Of a stretch of 26,521 nt of DNA, positions 6,068 to 12,076 are shown one piece after another. The position numbers and the translations under genes are program-made. How positions within the stretch are numbered: position 1 is the first letter of the stretch; the number at the start of each line of letters is the position of its first letter. Below the pieces are notes generated by a model, which saw only the letters and a program-made list of their open reading frames with translations, made no database searches and was not told the DNA's origin. The DNA is taken from positions 1-26,521 of IMG/VR virus record IMGVR_UViG_3300025824_000003; one strand, 5' to 3'. The stretch comes from a virus.

Positions 6068-6573
6068 CATCGAGCTGGCGCAACGAGCGGCAACCGGATG
6101 TCGTCAAAGTGCTCCGGCTTGCCGAGCACCAGGTCTACGATTTCCGCAACCCCGGACTCGGGGACTCCGTCTTTCACTGGTCGGAGATCGACCCGAATTG
6201 GCAGGGGTGGGCTCGTCACCAATTCCGTGACGCCCTTCAGCACCCCACGGCAATCAACGGCTACGCGTCGGACTGGGCCGCGATGCAGTGGGCCGATACG
6301 TGCGTTCTGGTCATGCCGTGCGGCCGCTCAGCGCACATCGAGGCGGGCTATTTCGTCGGGGCCGGGAAGGAGCTGCACATCCTGCTGGCCGATGGCGAGC
6401 CGGAACTCATGTACAAGATGGCGACGGCGCTCCACACCGACACGGCGTCCCTGTTGACGGCGCTCTGGGGTGCGGACGACCGCTGTCCCTACTGCCCAAA
6501 CTGTGACGGCGGGCTCAACAGCGACGGGCTGTGCCCGGTCTGCGACTACCACGGGGTGGAGATCCCGACATGA
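6046..6573 (+). CDS. Nucleoside 2-deoxyribosyltransferase-like protein with zinc ribbon
   Basis: Encodes 175 residues, with GGAGG eight bases before the ATG, and overlaps the previous gene by 22 bases. Residues 1-115 match the nucleoside 2-deoxyribosyltransferase/nucleotide-hydrolase fold: IYVASSWRN at the first strand, AAMQWADTCVLVMPCGRSAH, then IEAGYFVGAGKELHIL, where the Glu (about 99) sits at the catalytic nucleophile position. The C-terminus has a zinc ribbon (CPYCPNC about 147-153, CPVC about 163-166). Family members cleave or transfer N-glycosidic bonds of nucleosides or nucleotides. In a phage this could recycle host nucleotides, remodel pools for modified bases, or remove signalling nucleotides. 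The zinc ribbon is an unusual addition. Confidence 0.75.
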   Translation: MPRRIYVASSWRNERQPDVVKVLRLAEHQVYDFRNPGLGDSVFHWSEIDPNWQGWARHQFRDALQHPTAINGYASDWAAMQWADTCVLVMPCGRSAHIEAGYFVGAGKELHILLADGEPELMYKMATALHTDTASLLTALWGADDRCPYCPNCDGGLNSDGLCPVCDYHGVEIPT

Positions 6574-7172
6574 AAGACCACCGCAGCCGAATCGCGAAGT
6601 GCCTGGAGGCCGGTGAAGACCCCACGGGGCAACTGGCGTTCCTCCCGTCCCCCCCGTGGGCCCATGGCAACACCGCGTACACCAAGGTGCGCGTCGTGGG
6701 CCTGGCTACGGTCCGGGACTCCACGAGCGGGCGGATGCGCACCCATGGGGTGTTCGTCCAGCCGGTGAGCGGCACGGGGTCGCAGTACGTCAATGTCTGG
6801 TCTGGCTCCTACGCCAGTGGGGACCTCATTGACCCCACGGCACTGGCCCGGCGCCGACATTGGATCTTTAACCGCCGCGGGAATTGGTGCCACGCCATGA
6901 CACGCGCCCGTCACGTCCGGGAGCGGCGGCGGTGTGTCCGCCTTGTGGCCGACATGACCCGCCACCGTGACCGCGCTGACTACAAGGCGGCTCAGCACGG
7001 CGGCCCGTGGCATCGGATCTCGGCAACGAACTTGCGCGAGTTCGCCGACGCCCTCGCTCACCAGATTGCACGCACCGAGTGGGCACAAGGGGCTGCCGAC
7101 ATGTTCGACCTGGCGTCCCCGTACACACAGATCAGGCAGTGGGAGCGTGACGACCAGGAGGCACCGTTATGA
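6570..7172 (+). CDS. Hypothetical protein
   Basis: Encodes 200 residues; the start overlaps the preceding stop (ATGA), so it is translationally coupled. It has a compact N-terminal half with strands (TKVRVVGLATVRD, THGVFVQPV, SQYVNVWSGSY) and a basic, helical C-terminal half (ARHVRERRRCVRLVADMTRH; FADALAHQIARTEW). No membrane segment or known motif. The mix of a small beta domain and a basic helical region could suit nucleic-acid binding, but no family is recognised. Confidence 0.65.
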   Translation: MKDHRSRIAKCLEAGEDPTGQLAFLPSPPWAHGNTAYTKVRVVGLATVRDSTSGRMRTHGVFVQPVSGTGSQYVNVWSGSYASGDLIDPTALARRRHWIFNRRGNWCHAMTRARHVRERRRCVRLVADMTRHRDRADYKAAQHGGPWHRISATNLREFADALAHQIARTEWAQGAADMFDLASPYTQIRQWERDDQEAPL

Positions 7173-7408
7173 GCACGAACTGTATGACCTGCCTCGTGGC
7201 GCCGCGGACCGGTCCCGACCTGCCCGACAAGCTCCTGCACATCCTACAGCACTCTCTCGGCCTCGACCGCTATGGGCGGGGCCGGCCGTATCGCAACCAC
7301 TACGTCCCTGGCGGGGACGACGTTCCCCTGTGTTGGTCCCTGGCCGAACTTGGGATGATGCAGGAACACCCGGAGAGCGCCCTTACCGACGGAGCCTACA
7401 GACGATGA
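7169..7408 (+). CDS. Small hypothetical phage protein
   Basis: A 79-residue protein coupled to the gene before it by an ATGA overlap. It contains HSLGLDRYGRGRPYRNHYVPGGDD, a Gly/Tyr/Arg-rich segment that I associate with a small protein common in tailed-phage early operons, though I cannot attach a function. There is an N-terminal CxxC (NCMTCL), a helical start (LPDKLLHILQHSLG) and a C-terminal helix (WSLAELGMMQEHPESAL). Confidence 0.6.
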   Translation: MSTNCMTCLVAPRTGPDLPDKLLHILQHSLGLDRYGRGRPYRNHYVPGGDDVPLCWSLAELGMMQEHPESALTDGAYRR

Positions 7409-7656
7409 GCACCAATACCATGACCTGGCGACAGATGGCGGCACCGATCATCGCGGCGGTGATCGCAGAGCACAAGGCGGCCGGCGAGCGTGCTGTGCGT
7501 CGAGCGCTCCGCGATGCGTACCCCTGGGGCGAACGGGAGAACCACCCCTATAAGGTCTGGCTGGATGAGTGCAGGAAGCAGATGGCGCGGGCCTTTCCCA
7601 GGCCCTTCAGCCCTGTGGAAATGCCGCTGTTTGCGGACGTGGAGGGTAAGTGCTGA
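7405..7656 (+). CDS. Small hypothetical protein
   Basis: An 83-residue protein; the ATG overlaps the preceding TGA (ATGA). It is mostly helical (TWRQMAAPIIAAVIAEHKAA, GERAVRRALRDAYPWGER) with ENHPYKVWLDECRKQMARAF and a hydrophobic end. The NHPYKVWLDE segment is distinctive and resembles small conserved early phage proteins of unknown role. The next gene begins inside its stop (TGATG). Confidence 0.6.
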   Translation: MSTNTMTWRQMAAPIIAAVIAEHKAAGERAVRRALRDAYPWGERENHPYKVWLDECRKQMARAFPRPFSPVEMPLFADVEGKC

Positions 7657-7859
7657 TGCCGAGCTGGCTGCAACTGATCCGCGACACCTACGGCGTGCCG
7701 GCTCGCCGGCGCGCGAGGATCACGTTCCGCGGCAAACCGGCGACGGTCATCGAGGGGACACACCACCTGGAGATGCGGATTCGCGTGGATGGCGAGCCGC
7801 ACGGGCGCCTCGTCAACCCCCGAGTCAAGATCGAATACGAGCAGGAGGAAACGACCTGA
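7656..7859 (+). CDS. Small hypothetical beta-rich protein
   Basis: A 67-residue protein with a TGATG overlap to the gene before. The sequence (RRRARITFRGKPATVIEGTH, MRIRVDGEPHGRLVNPRVKI) suggests a small beta-barrel or SH3-like fold with conserved-looking Gly and Pro turns. Basic, no cysteines. The function is unknown. An AGGAGG box inside its last codons is placed for the following frame, which would start at a CTG. Confidence 0.55.
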   Translation: MPSWLQLIRDTYGVPARRRARITFRGKPATVIEGTHHLEMRIRVDGEPHGRLVNPRVKIEYEQEETT

Positions 7860-8089
7860 TAGGTAATCTGAGACCGCTCAAGCGATCCTGTGTCTGGCAG
7901 AAAACCCCGGCGCGGCCGCCACTGTTGGCCGGCTTCAACCTGCAGCAACGCTACTCGCAGCAACGTCGCCGCATCGCGCGCCTGCAAGCCCGGCCCGTAG
8001 GGACGGCCCCAATGGGCCACAAGCGCCGCCGGGAGTGGGAGGCGTGGTGTAAGGCGCAGCGGGCCGGGATGGGCAGGAGGCGGCTCTAA
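7856..8089 (+). CDS. Small arginine-rich protein, possible CTG start
   Basis: An open frame with good third-position GC runs to 8089, but no ATG, GTG or TTG lies near its natural beginning. The codon CTG at 7856 sits seven bases after a perfect AGGAGG and overlaps the previous stop as CTGA, exactly as ATGA overlaps do elsewhere in this operon. The product would be 77 residues and strongly basic (LRPLKRSCVWQKTPARPPLL, QQRRRIARLQARPVGT, GHKRRREWEAWCKAQ), suggesting nucleic-acid binding. The downstream ATG at 8011 (APMGHKRRREW) would leave only a fragment without a binding site. No family is recognised. Confidence 0.5.
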   Translation: MIGNLRPLKRSCVWQKTPARPPLLAGFNLQQRYSQQRRRIARLQARPVGTAPMGHKRRREWEAWCKAQRAGMGRRRL

Positions 8090-8301
8090 TGGCCAGAGGG
8101 GCGGACAGCCGCTGGCGTCACTACTGCTGCGTGTGCCGGGAGCGGATCACCGAGGTGACCCGCAGCGACAATCCCACGCTCTGCATCGACTGCGAACCGC
8201 TGTTCGGCACGGAGGACGAGCCCGAGGACGAGGACCAGACCCGGGATGCACGCGCCCTGGAGGGCGACAGGGACACGATCATTGAGGACATGATGAGATG
8301 A
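8089..8301 (+). CDS. Small zinc-ribbon protein
   Basis: A 70-residue protein with a TAATG overlap. Two CxxC pairs (CCVCRERI at about 13-16 and LCIDCEPL at about 32-35) form a probable zinc ribbon, followed by an acidic tail (GTEDEPEDEDQTRDARALEG). It sits between two other small basic or zinc-binding proteins. It could be a protein- or nucleic-acid-binding adaptor; the exact role is unknown. Confidence 0.6.
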   Translation: MARGADSRWRHYCCVCRERITEVTRSDNPTLCIDCEPLFGTEDEPEDEDQTRDARALEGDRDTIIEDMMR

Positions 8302-8489
8302 CGAAACCGTACCGGCCAACCCCGAAGCGCTACGGGCGCATTGAGCGCACCTGTGTCCAGTGCGGTAAGCCTGTCCGGGCCTACCACTGGGAGTTCTCGC
8401 CGACGTGCGGCCCCTGCCGCCAGGCCTATGCCGATCCGCGCAGAAACCAAACCGACACGGGATCGACGCCAACCAATGCCCCCGCGTGA
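8298..8489 (+). CDS. Small zinc-ribbon protein
   Basis: A 63-residue basic protein with an ATGA overlap. CVQCGKPVRAYHWEFSPTCG carries one CxxC and leads into TCGPCRQAY with the second, so a single zinc ribbon spans about residues 19-40. The Ser/Thr/Pro-rich C-terminus overlaps the start of the replication-like gene at 8476. No family name can be assigned. Confidence 0.6.
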   Translation: MTKPYRPTPKRYGRIERTCVQCGKPVRAYHWEFSPTCGPCRQAYADPRRNQTDTGSTPTNAPA

Positions 8490-9210
8490 CAACAAGAAGT
8501 TCGGCCGCTTCGCGGTCTGTCGCAGCCTGCTCTACGACCCCCTGTGGCTGGCGGAGCGTTTCACGCGCGGCCAGGCCCTTGTGGACCTGATCGGGCTCGC
8601 GAACCATGGCCCGAAAGACGTGGAGGTCCGCGGCAACCTGGTGCACACCGAACGGGGCCAGGTGGCGGTCGGAGAACGCACGCTGGCGGAACGCTGGAAG
8701 TGGGGGCGTGGACGCGTTCGCCGCTTCCTGGTGTACCTGACAGTGAACGGCACCCTAGTACCACAGACGGGGAACGTAAAGACCGTGCTGACACTGTGTA
8801 ACTATAACGCGTATCAGTTCGGCAGTACCGCAGACAGTACCGCAGACGGTACCGCAGACAGTACCGCAGACGGTACCGCTTCTTTAGAGAACTTAGAGAA
8901 CAAGAAAAAGACTACTCCAACCGCGCCTGCGCCCACGTGTGAGGATGTTTCCCCCGGTCAGGGATCCCTCGGCTACCCGTCGCTCGACACCTACCACGAT
9001 TACGGGGTTTCCATCGGCTTGCTGTGGACGAAAGACCACGCGGAGAACGACTACCTGCGGGTGAGGGCGTTCGGGTGGACCGATGGTCACGGCAAGCCCA
9101 TCGCGGACTGGAGGGCATGGCTGTCCTGGCGCAAGAAATACATCCAGCAGGACCTCGCCCAGGTCCGGGCCGGCGAAGAGGTGGATTGGAACCGGGTAGG
9201 GAAGATCTGA
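8476..9210 (+). CDS. Replication initiator/organizer-like protein with internal repeats
   Basis: Encodes 244 residues from the ATG at 8476, overlapping the previous gene by 14 bases. The N-terminal 110 residues look like the winged-helix domain of phage replisome organizers: FAVCRSLLYDPLWLAERF, QALVDLIGLANH, VGERTLAERWKWGRGRVRRF and TVLTLCNYNAYQ. A linker of repeating GTADSTAD units, encoded by 12-bp DNA repeats, separates it from a C-terminal domain (WTKDHAENDYLRVRAFGWTD, PIADWRAWLSWRKKY) that resembles the tail region of such proteins. It would bind the origin and load the helicase. The DNA repeats plus the AT-rich stretch inside the gene mirror lambda O, whose gene contains the origin. Fold and role are inferred by pattern. 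Confidence 0.7.
   Translation: MPPRDNKKFGRFAVCRSLLYDPLWLAERFTRGQALVDLIGLANHGPKDVEVRGNLVHTERGQVAVGERTLAERWKWGRGRVRRFLVYLTVNGTLVPQTGNVKTVLTLCNYNAYQFGSTADSTADGTADSTADGTASLENLENKKKTTPTAPAPTCEDVSPGQGSLGYPSLDTYHDYGVSIGLLWTKDHAENDYLRVRAFGWTDGHGKPIADWRAWLSWRKKYIQQDLAQVRAGEEVDWNRVGKI
8824..8922 (+). repeat. 12-bp iterons followed by AT-rich tract: candidate replication origin
   Basis: Four full copies of rGTACCGCAGAC (r = A or G) plus a partial fifth lie head to tail at 8824-8879. They are followed at 8880-8922 by an AT-rich tract containing a tandem TTAGAGAAC repeat (8884-8901). This arrangement of iterons, AT-rich unwinding region and location inside a replication gene is that of the lambda-type origin. 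The repeats also encode a Ser/Thr/Ala/Asp linker, so pure coding slippage is the alternative. Confidence 0.5.
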
Positions 9211-10118
9211 TGGCAGCGACGACCACACAGCTTTGGACGCCCTTCGAACAGAAGTTCATCCGGGAGTGGAAAACGCGCTGGAGCGCGGACACGGATTGGA
9301 CGGGCCGGGACATGGCCCAGGGGACCAGCTCGCTGCTCTCGTGGCGGGAGTGGTTTGAGAAGGCACCCCTGGACCTCGACACGCTGCTGGGGGTGCTCGA
9401 TATCATGCGGTTGCTGTCGCGGCATCGTAACGACAAGCCGACGATTGCCGACGTGCAGGACGCCTACACGTACCTCGCCAGTGACTACGTGGATGCCACC
9501 AAGGTGGCTCAGACCGCGGTGCACATGGTGGAGGCGCTCGCACCGGGTGACTACCGGCCGTCGTGGTCGGCCGTTGTGATGCAGTACAAACGGGCCGTCT
9601 CGCTCCGCCCTCCGCCCCGGGACGGTCTCTGTGGAGCGTGCTGGGGTAGCGGCCTCATCTGGGTGGCGGTCGTCAAGCGCAAGAACCGATGGTATTCGCT
9701 CGAACCGACCGAGGGGCCACGGCCGGTCCAGGCCCAGCCGGGTGCCACGTACTGCCCCTGCACACAGGGCCGGTACCTGGCGGCCAAGATTGAGGGCCAG
9801 GAGGTCGCGGCCACGCACGCCTTCAGCCGGGCCATGGCGCAGCGCTTCACCGACCACCGTCAACTGTGCGAGTTCTGCGCGGCGTGCTGTGAGCTGGCCG
9901 ACGCGAACGTGAGCGAGGCCTCGGCCCAACTGGCGCACACGGTCGATCACCACAGTTTCCGCGAGTGGGCAACGGGAGTTGCCAGCCAAACGCCCGAGCC
10001 GGACCACAGGCTACACCGGGACGACGTGGCCCCGGGGCCTGACCCGGATGACATGGACTGGATTGGACCACAACCAGAAGGAGAGGACGATGACCCAGCA
10101 GACGGCACAGGCGGTTGA
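9210..10118 (+). CDS. Hypothetical replication-region protein with Cys clusters
   Basis: Encodes 302 residues; the ATG overlaps the preceding stop (TGATG). The N-terminal half is helical (FEQKFIREWKTRWS; WREWFEKAPLDLDTLLGVLD). The middle holds CGACWGSG, like one unit of a DnaJ-type zinc repeat, and CPCTQGRY. A CEFCAACC cluster follows at about 218-225, and the tail is acidic (GPQPEGEDDDPADGTGG). The position directly after the initiator-like gene suggests a helicase loader or other replisome accessory protein, but no Walker motif is visible, so it is not itself a helicase. The family is not recognised. Confidence 0.6.
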   Translation: MAATTTQLWTPFEQKFIREWKTRWSADTDWTGRDMAQGTSSLLSWREWFEKAPLDLDTLLGVLDIMRLLSRHRNDKPTIADVQDAYTYLASDYVDATKVAQTAVHMVEALAPGDYRPSWSAVVMQYKRAVSLRPPPRDGLCGACWGSGLIWVAVVKRKNRWYSLEPTEGPRPVQAQPGATYCPCTQGRYLAAKIEGQEVAATHAFSRAMAQRFTDHRQLCEFCAACCELADANVSEASAQLAHTVDHHSFREWATGVASQTPEPDHRLHRDDVAPGPDPDDMDWIGPQPEGEDDDPADGTGG

Positions 10119-10470
10119 CGGGGTACGGATGGACTTCGCTGAGTTCATCCGGCAGCAACGGGATGGCGACTGCGCATTCGAGTGCGCGGCCAAGATGGAG
10201 CGCCTGATCGAGGCGGTCCGCGAGAAGGGGGCCGCGGGAGAGTTCACGCTGAAGATCGAGGTCAAGCCCTCGACGGCCGGGGACGGGACGCAAGTGCTGA
10301 TTACCGACCATCCGAAGATCAAGGTGCCGGATCCCAAGCGCAAGCCTTCCCTGTTCTTCACGACGCAGGACAACGGGCTGTCACGCCGCAATCCCAATCA
10401 GCTCCGGTTTGAGGACCGGGCCGAGACGGATGAGGACCGGCAAGCCTGGCGCGCGAGAGACGACCAGTAG
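10090..10470 (+). CDS. Hypothetical protein next to DUF2303 gene
   Basis: Encodes 126 residues from the ATG at 10090 (AGGAG eight bases upstream), overlapping the previous gene by 29 bases. The N-terminus is helical (MDFAEFIRQQRDGDCAFECA, KMERLIEAVREKG). The C-terminal half has FTLKIEVKPST, a DHPKIKVPDPKRKPSLFF stretch and DNGLSRRNPNQL, a pattern I associate with a small phage protein usually found beside DUF2303/YfdQ genes. No catalytic motif. Its place in the recombination-replication block suggests a DNA-metabolism accessory role, which is inference. Confidence 0.65.
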   Translation: MTQQTAQAVDGVRMDFAEFIRQQRDGDCAFECAAKMERLIEAVREKGAAGEFTLKIEVKPSTAGDGTQVLITDHPKIKVPDPKRKPSLFFTTQDNGLSRRNPNQLRFEDRAETDEDRQAWRARDDQ

Positions 10471-10489
10471 GCCACGAGGCCAAACCGCA

Positions 10490-10508
10490 GGGAACGCAAC
10501 AGACAGGA
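10490..10508 (+). repeat. Leader repeat copy B (GGGAACGCAACAGACAGGA)
   Basis: Second copy of the 19-mer found at 3129-3147, with one substitution. It includes an AGGA that could serve the downstream start at 10522, although GCAGAGGA nearer the ATG is also available. See the finding on the repeated leader. Confidence 0.6.
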
Positions 10509-10521
10509 GCAGAGGACAGAC

Positions 10522-11433
10522 ATGGCAGGACAAGAGAACATGCACAACGCGAGAGTTGAGGCCGACGCCCTCGGGCTGGACGACACCCCGGGCACGGCGG
10601 CCGTGTGCCTGCGGGCCGGCATGGCCCTGATGCACGTCGTCCCCCAGGACATGGACGGCCGGGGGCGTGCGACGCTGGGGGGGTGCATGGCGGTGCCCGA
10701 CGGCGTCCACCTGGAGAAGACGGCCGAGCTGTACCCGGCGATCCCCTCGCGCAAGACGGGTACCGTGGAGCTGACCGAGAAGGGGTCCTTCGTGGAGTAC
10801 GTGAACGAGCACCGGTTGCCCGAATCCCGGATCTTCGCCGAGGCGACCACTGAGCGCGCCGTCTACACGGCGATCCTGGACTACCACGAGGTCGGATTGC
10901 AGGGCGAGGCGGGATGGTGCGAGCACCGGGCCGTCCTGGCGCTTCAGCGCTCTCCTGAGTGGATGCGCTGGGCAAAGCTCGACGGGAAGTACGTCGAACA
11001 GGTGGAGCTCGCGGAGTTCCTCGAGGAACACGAAATCGACATCGTCGATCCGCCGGGCGCCAAGATCCTGGAGATTGCCCGGACGCTCAAGCTGACGATC
11101 AACACCAACCTGAAGAGCGCCCACGACCTCACGAATGGCAACACGGTCCTCCAGTACGAGGACCACACGACAGCTCTGGCCGGTGAAGCTGGGAATGTGA
11201 CGATCCCCGAGCGTATCACCATCCAGCTCCGGCCGTTCGTCGGGCACGAGCCCCAGGAGATCGAGTGCCTGCTCAGGTACCGGCGGCGCGAGAGCAAGGT
11301 GTTCTTCATGATCCGGATGCTGCGCGTTGAGGAGTTTATCGAGAACGTGCTCAAGGCGACCTCCGCGCATCTGCGCGAGGTCACGGAACTGCCGGTGTTC
11401 GCCGGCAACTACGTCAACGGAGCACCCTACTGA
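10522..11433 (+). CDS. DUF2303 (YfdQ-like) protein
   Basis: Encodes 303 residues; AGAGGA lies upstream of the ATG at 10522. The hallmark order of the DUF2303 family is visible: SFVEYVNEHRLPESRIFAE, then AILDYHEVG, EHRAVLALQRSPEWMRWAKL, ELAEFLEEHEIDIVDPPGAK, and TINTNLKSAHDLTNGNTVLQYED with a C-terminal EFIENVLKAT. YfdQ-like proteins are common in lambdoid and other prophage recombination or early regions, and their biochemical role is not established. No signal peptide or membrane segment. The length is as expected, so it is probably intact. It is preceded by the repeated leader element and followed by a non-coding gap. Confidence 0.85.
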   Translation: MAGQENMHNARVEADALGLDDTPGTAAVCLRAGMALMHVVPQDMDGRGRATLGGCMAVPDGVHLEKTAELYPAIPSRKTGTVELTEKGSFVEYVNEHRLPESRIFAEATTERAVYTAILDYHEVGLQGEAGWCEHRAVLALQRSPEWMRWAKLDGKYVEQVELAEFLEEHEIDIVDPPGAKILEIARTLKLTINTNLKSAHDLTNGNTVLQYEDHTTALAGEAGNVTIPERITIQLRPFVGHEPQEIECLLRYRRRESKVFFMIRMLRVEEFIENVLKATSAHLREVTELPVFAGNYVNGAPY

Positions 11434-11444
11434 GTCCTCCACCC

Positions 11445-11457
11445 CGCCCTTTGGGCG
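11445..11457 (+). terminator. Short hairpin after DUF2303 gene
   Basis: CGCCC-TTT-GGGCG forms a perfect 5-bp stem 11 bases after the DUF2303 stop. There is no T-run, so it may be only a weak terminator or mRNA 3' structure. Confidence 0.3.
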
Positions 11458-11500
11458 TCGTCGTGGCGCCCGGGGGCAACCAGACGAGGAGTAGGCGCCG

Positions 11501-11623
11501 GTGTCCGCAGCGTACCAGTACAATGGGGTGACGATTCACCACAAGGTTGCTACAAGCACATACCATGCCAATAGTGCCAATATTGCAAAAGGTGTAACAT
11601 TTTTACAAAACTGCAAAAGTTAG
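11501..11623 (+). CDS. Possible small AT-rich ORF (40 residues)
   Basis: GTG at 11501 follows GACGAGGAG, a good ribosome binding site, and opens 40 codons (VSAAYQYNGVTIHHKVATST...) ending at TAG 11621-11623. The second half uses codons unusual for this genome (AAT, ATT, AAA, TTT, TTA), so the DNA was probably acquired or serves another role. The product is small, with many Thr, Asn, Ala and His residues and no known motif. It overlaps an inverted repeat and several direct repeats, so it may not be expressed. Confidence 0.4.
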   Translation: MSAAYQYNGVTIHHKVATSTYHANSANIAKGVTFLQNCKS

Positions 11624-11635
11624 CAAGTTATGTGC
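11556..11635. repeat. AT-rich island with inverted and direct repeats
   Basis: GCACATAcCaTGC (11556-11568) is repeated inverted at 11623-11635 with two mismatches out of 13. Between them are two TGCCAATA copies, two TGCAAAA copies (11584-11590, 11612-11618) and a small hairpin TGTAA-CATTT-TTACA (11594-11608). This is the most AT-rich stretch of the window. It could be an operator, a secondary origin, or the scar of an insertion next to the truncated methyltransferase. Confidence 0.5.
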
Positions 11636-12076
11636 CAACTAGCGGACGTTCTGGAGGGCCTCCGGGCCCTTCCGGCGGCGTCCGTGCATTGTGTGGTGAC
11701 GAGTCCGCCGTATTGGTCGCTGCGTGACTACCAGCTCGAACCGTCCGAGTGGCCGGCCGTGACCTATGCCCCCATGCCCGGGCTCCCGGACGTGACGGTA
11801 CCGCCGATGGCCAGTCAACTGGGCCTGGAGCCTGATCCGTGGTCGTTCGTCGGTCACCTGGTCGCGGTCTTCCGGGAGGTCCGGCGCGTCCTCCGGCCGG
11901 ACGCTACGGTCTGGCTCAACATGGGGGACTGCTACACGTCCGGGGGTCGCGGCGGCGCCAACGGGGATAAGGGCCCGCATACCGGCCTGGCCAGGGGCCA
12001 GGAGGCGAGCAGAGCCGCCCACCACGCCATGGCGAGCTGGCGCCGGGACAAGGCCGCTGTCGGGGACAACACATGA
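11630..12076 (+). pseudogene. Truncated site-specific N4/N6 DNA methyltransferase
   Basis: 148 residues corresponding to the N-terminal half of a beta-class amino-methyltransferase. ADVLEGLRALPAASVHCVV precedes the catalytic motif IV TSPPYWSLRDY; then come the target-specific region and FREVRRVLRPDATVWLNMGD. Intact relatives run to roughly 250-400 residues and contain the FxGSGT S-adenosylmethionine motif near the C-terminus, which is absent here. The frame ends in unrelated residues and its TGA overlaps the next start (ATGA), as if a deletion fused it to a downstream gene border. The ATG lacks a clear ribosome binding site and lies in the AT-rich island. Without the cofactor site it should be inactive, unless the other half is supplied elsewhere. 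Confidence 0.75.

Noticed and set aside
8824-8879. Short regular repeats considered as a CRISPR array
   Set aside because: The unit is 12 bp with no spacers and lies inside a coding frame.
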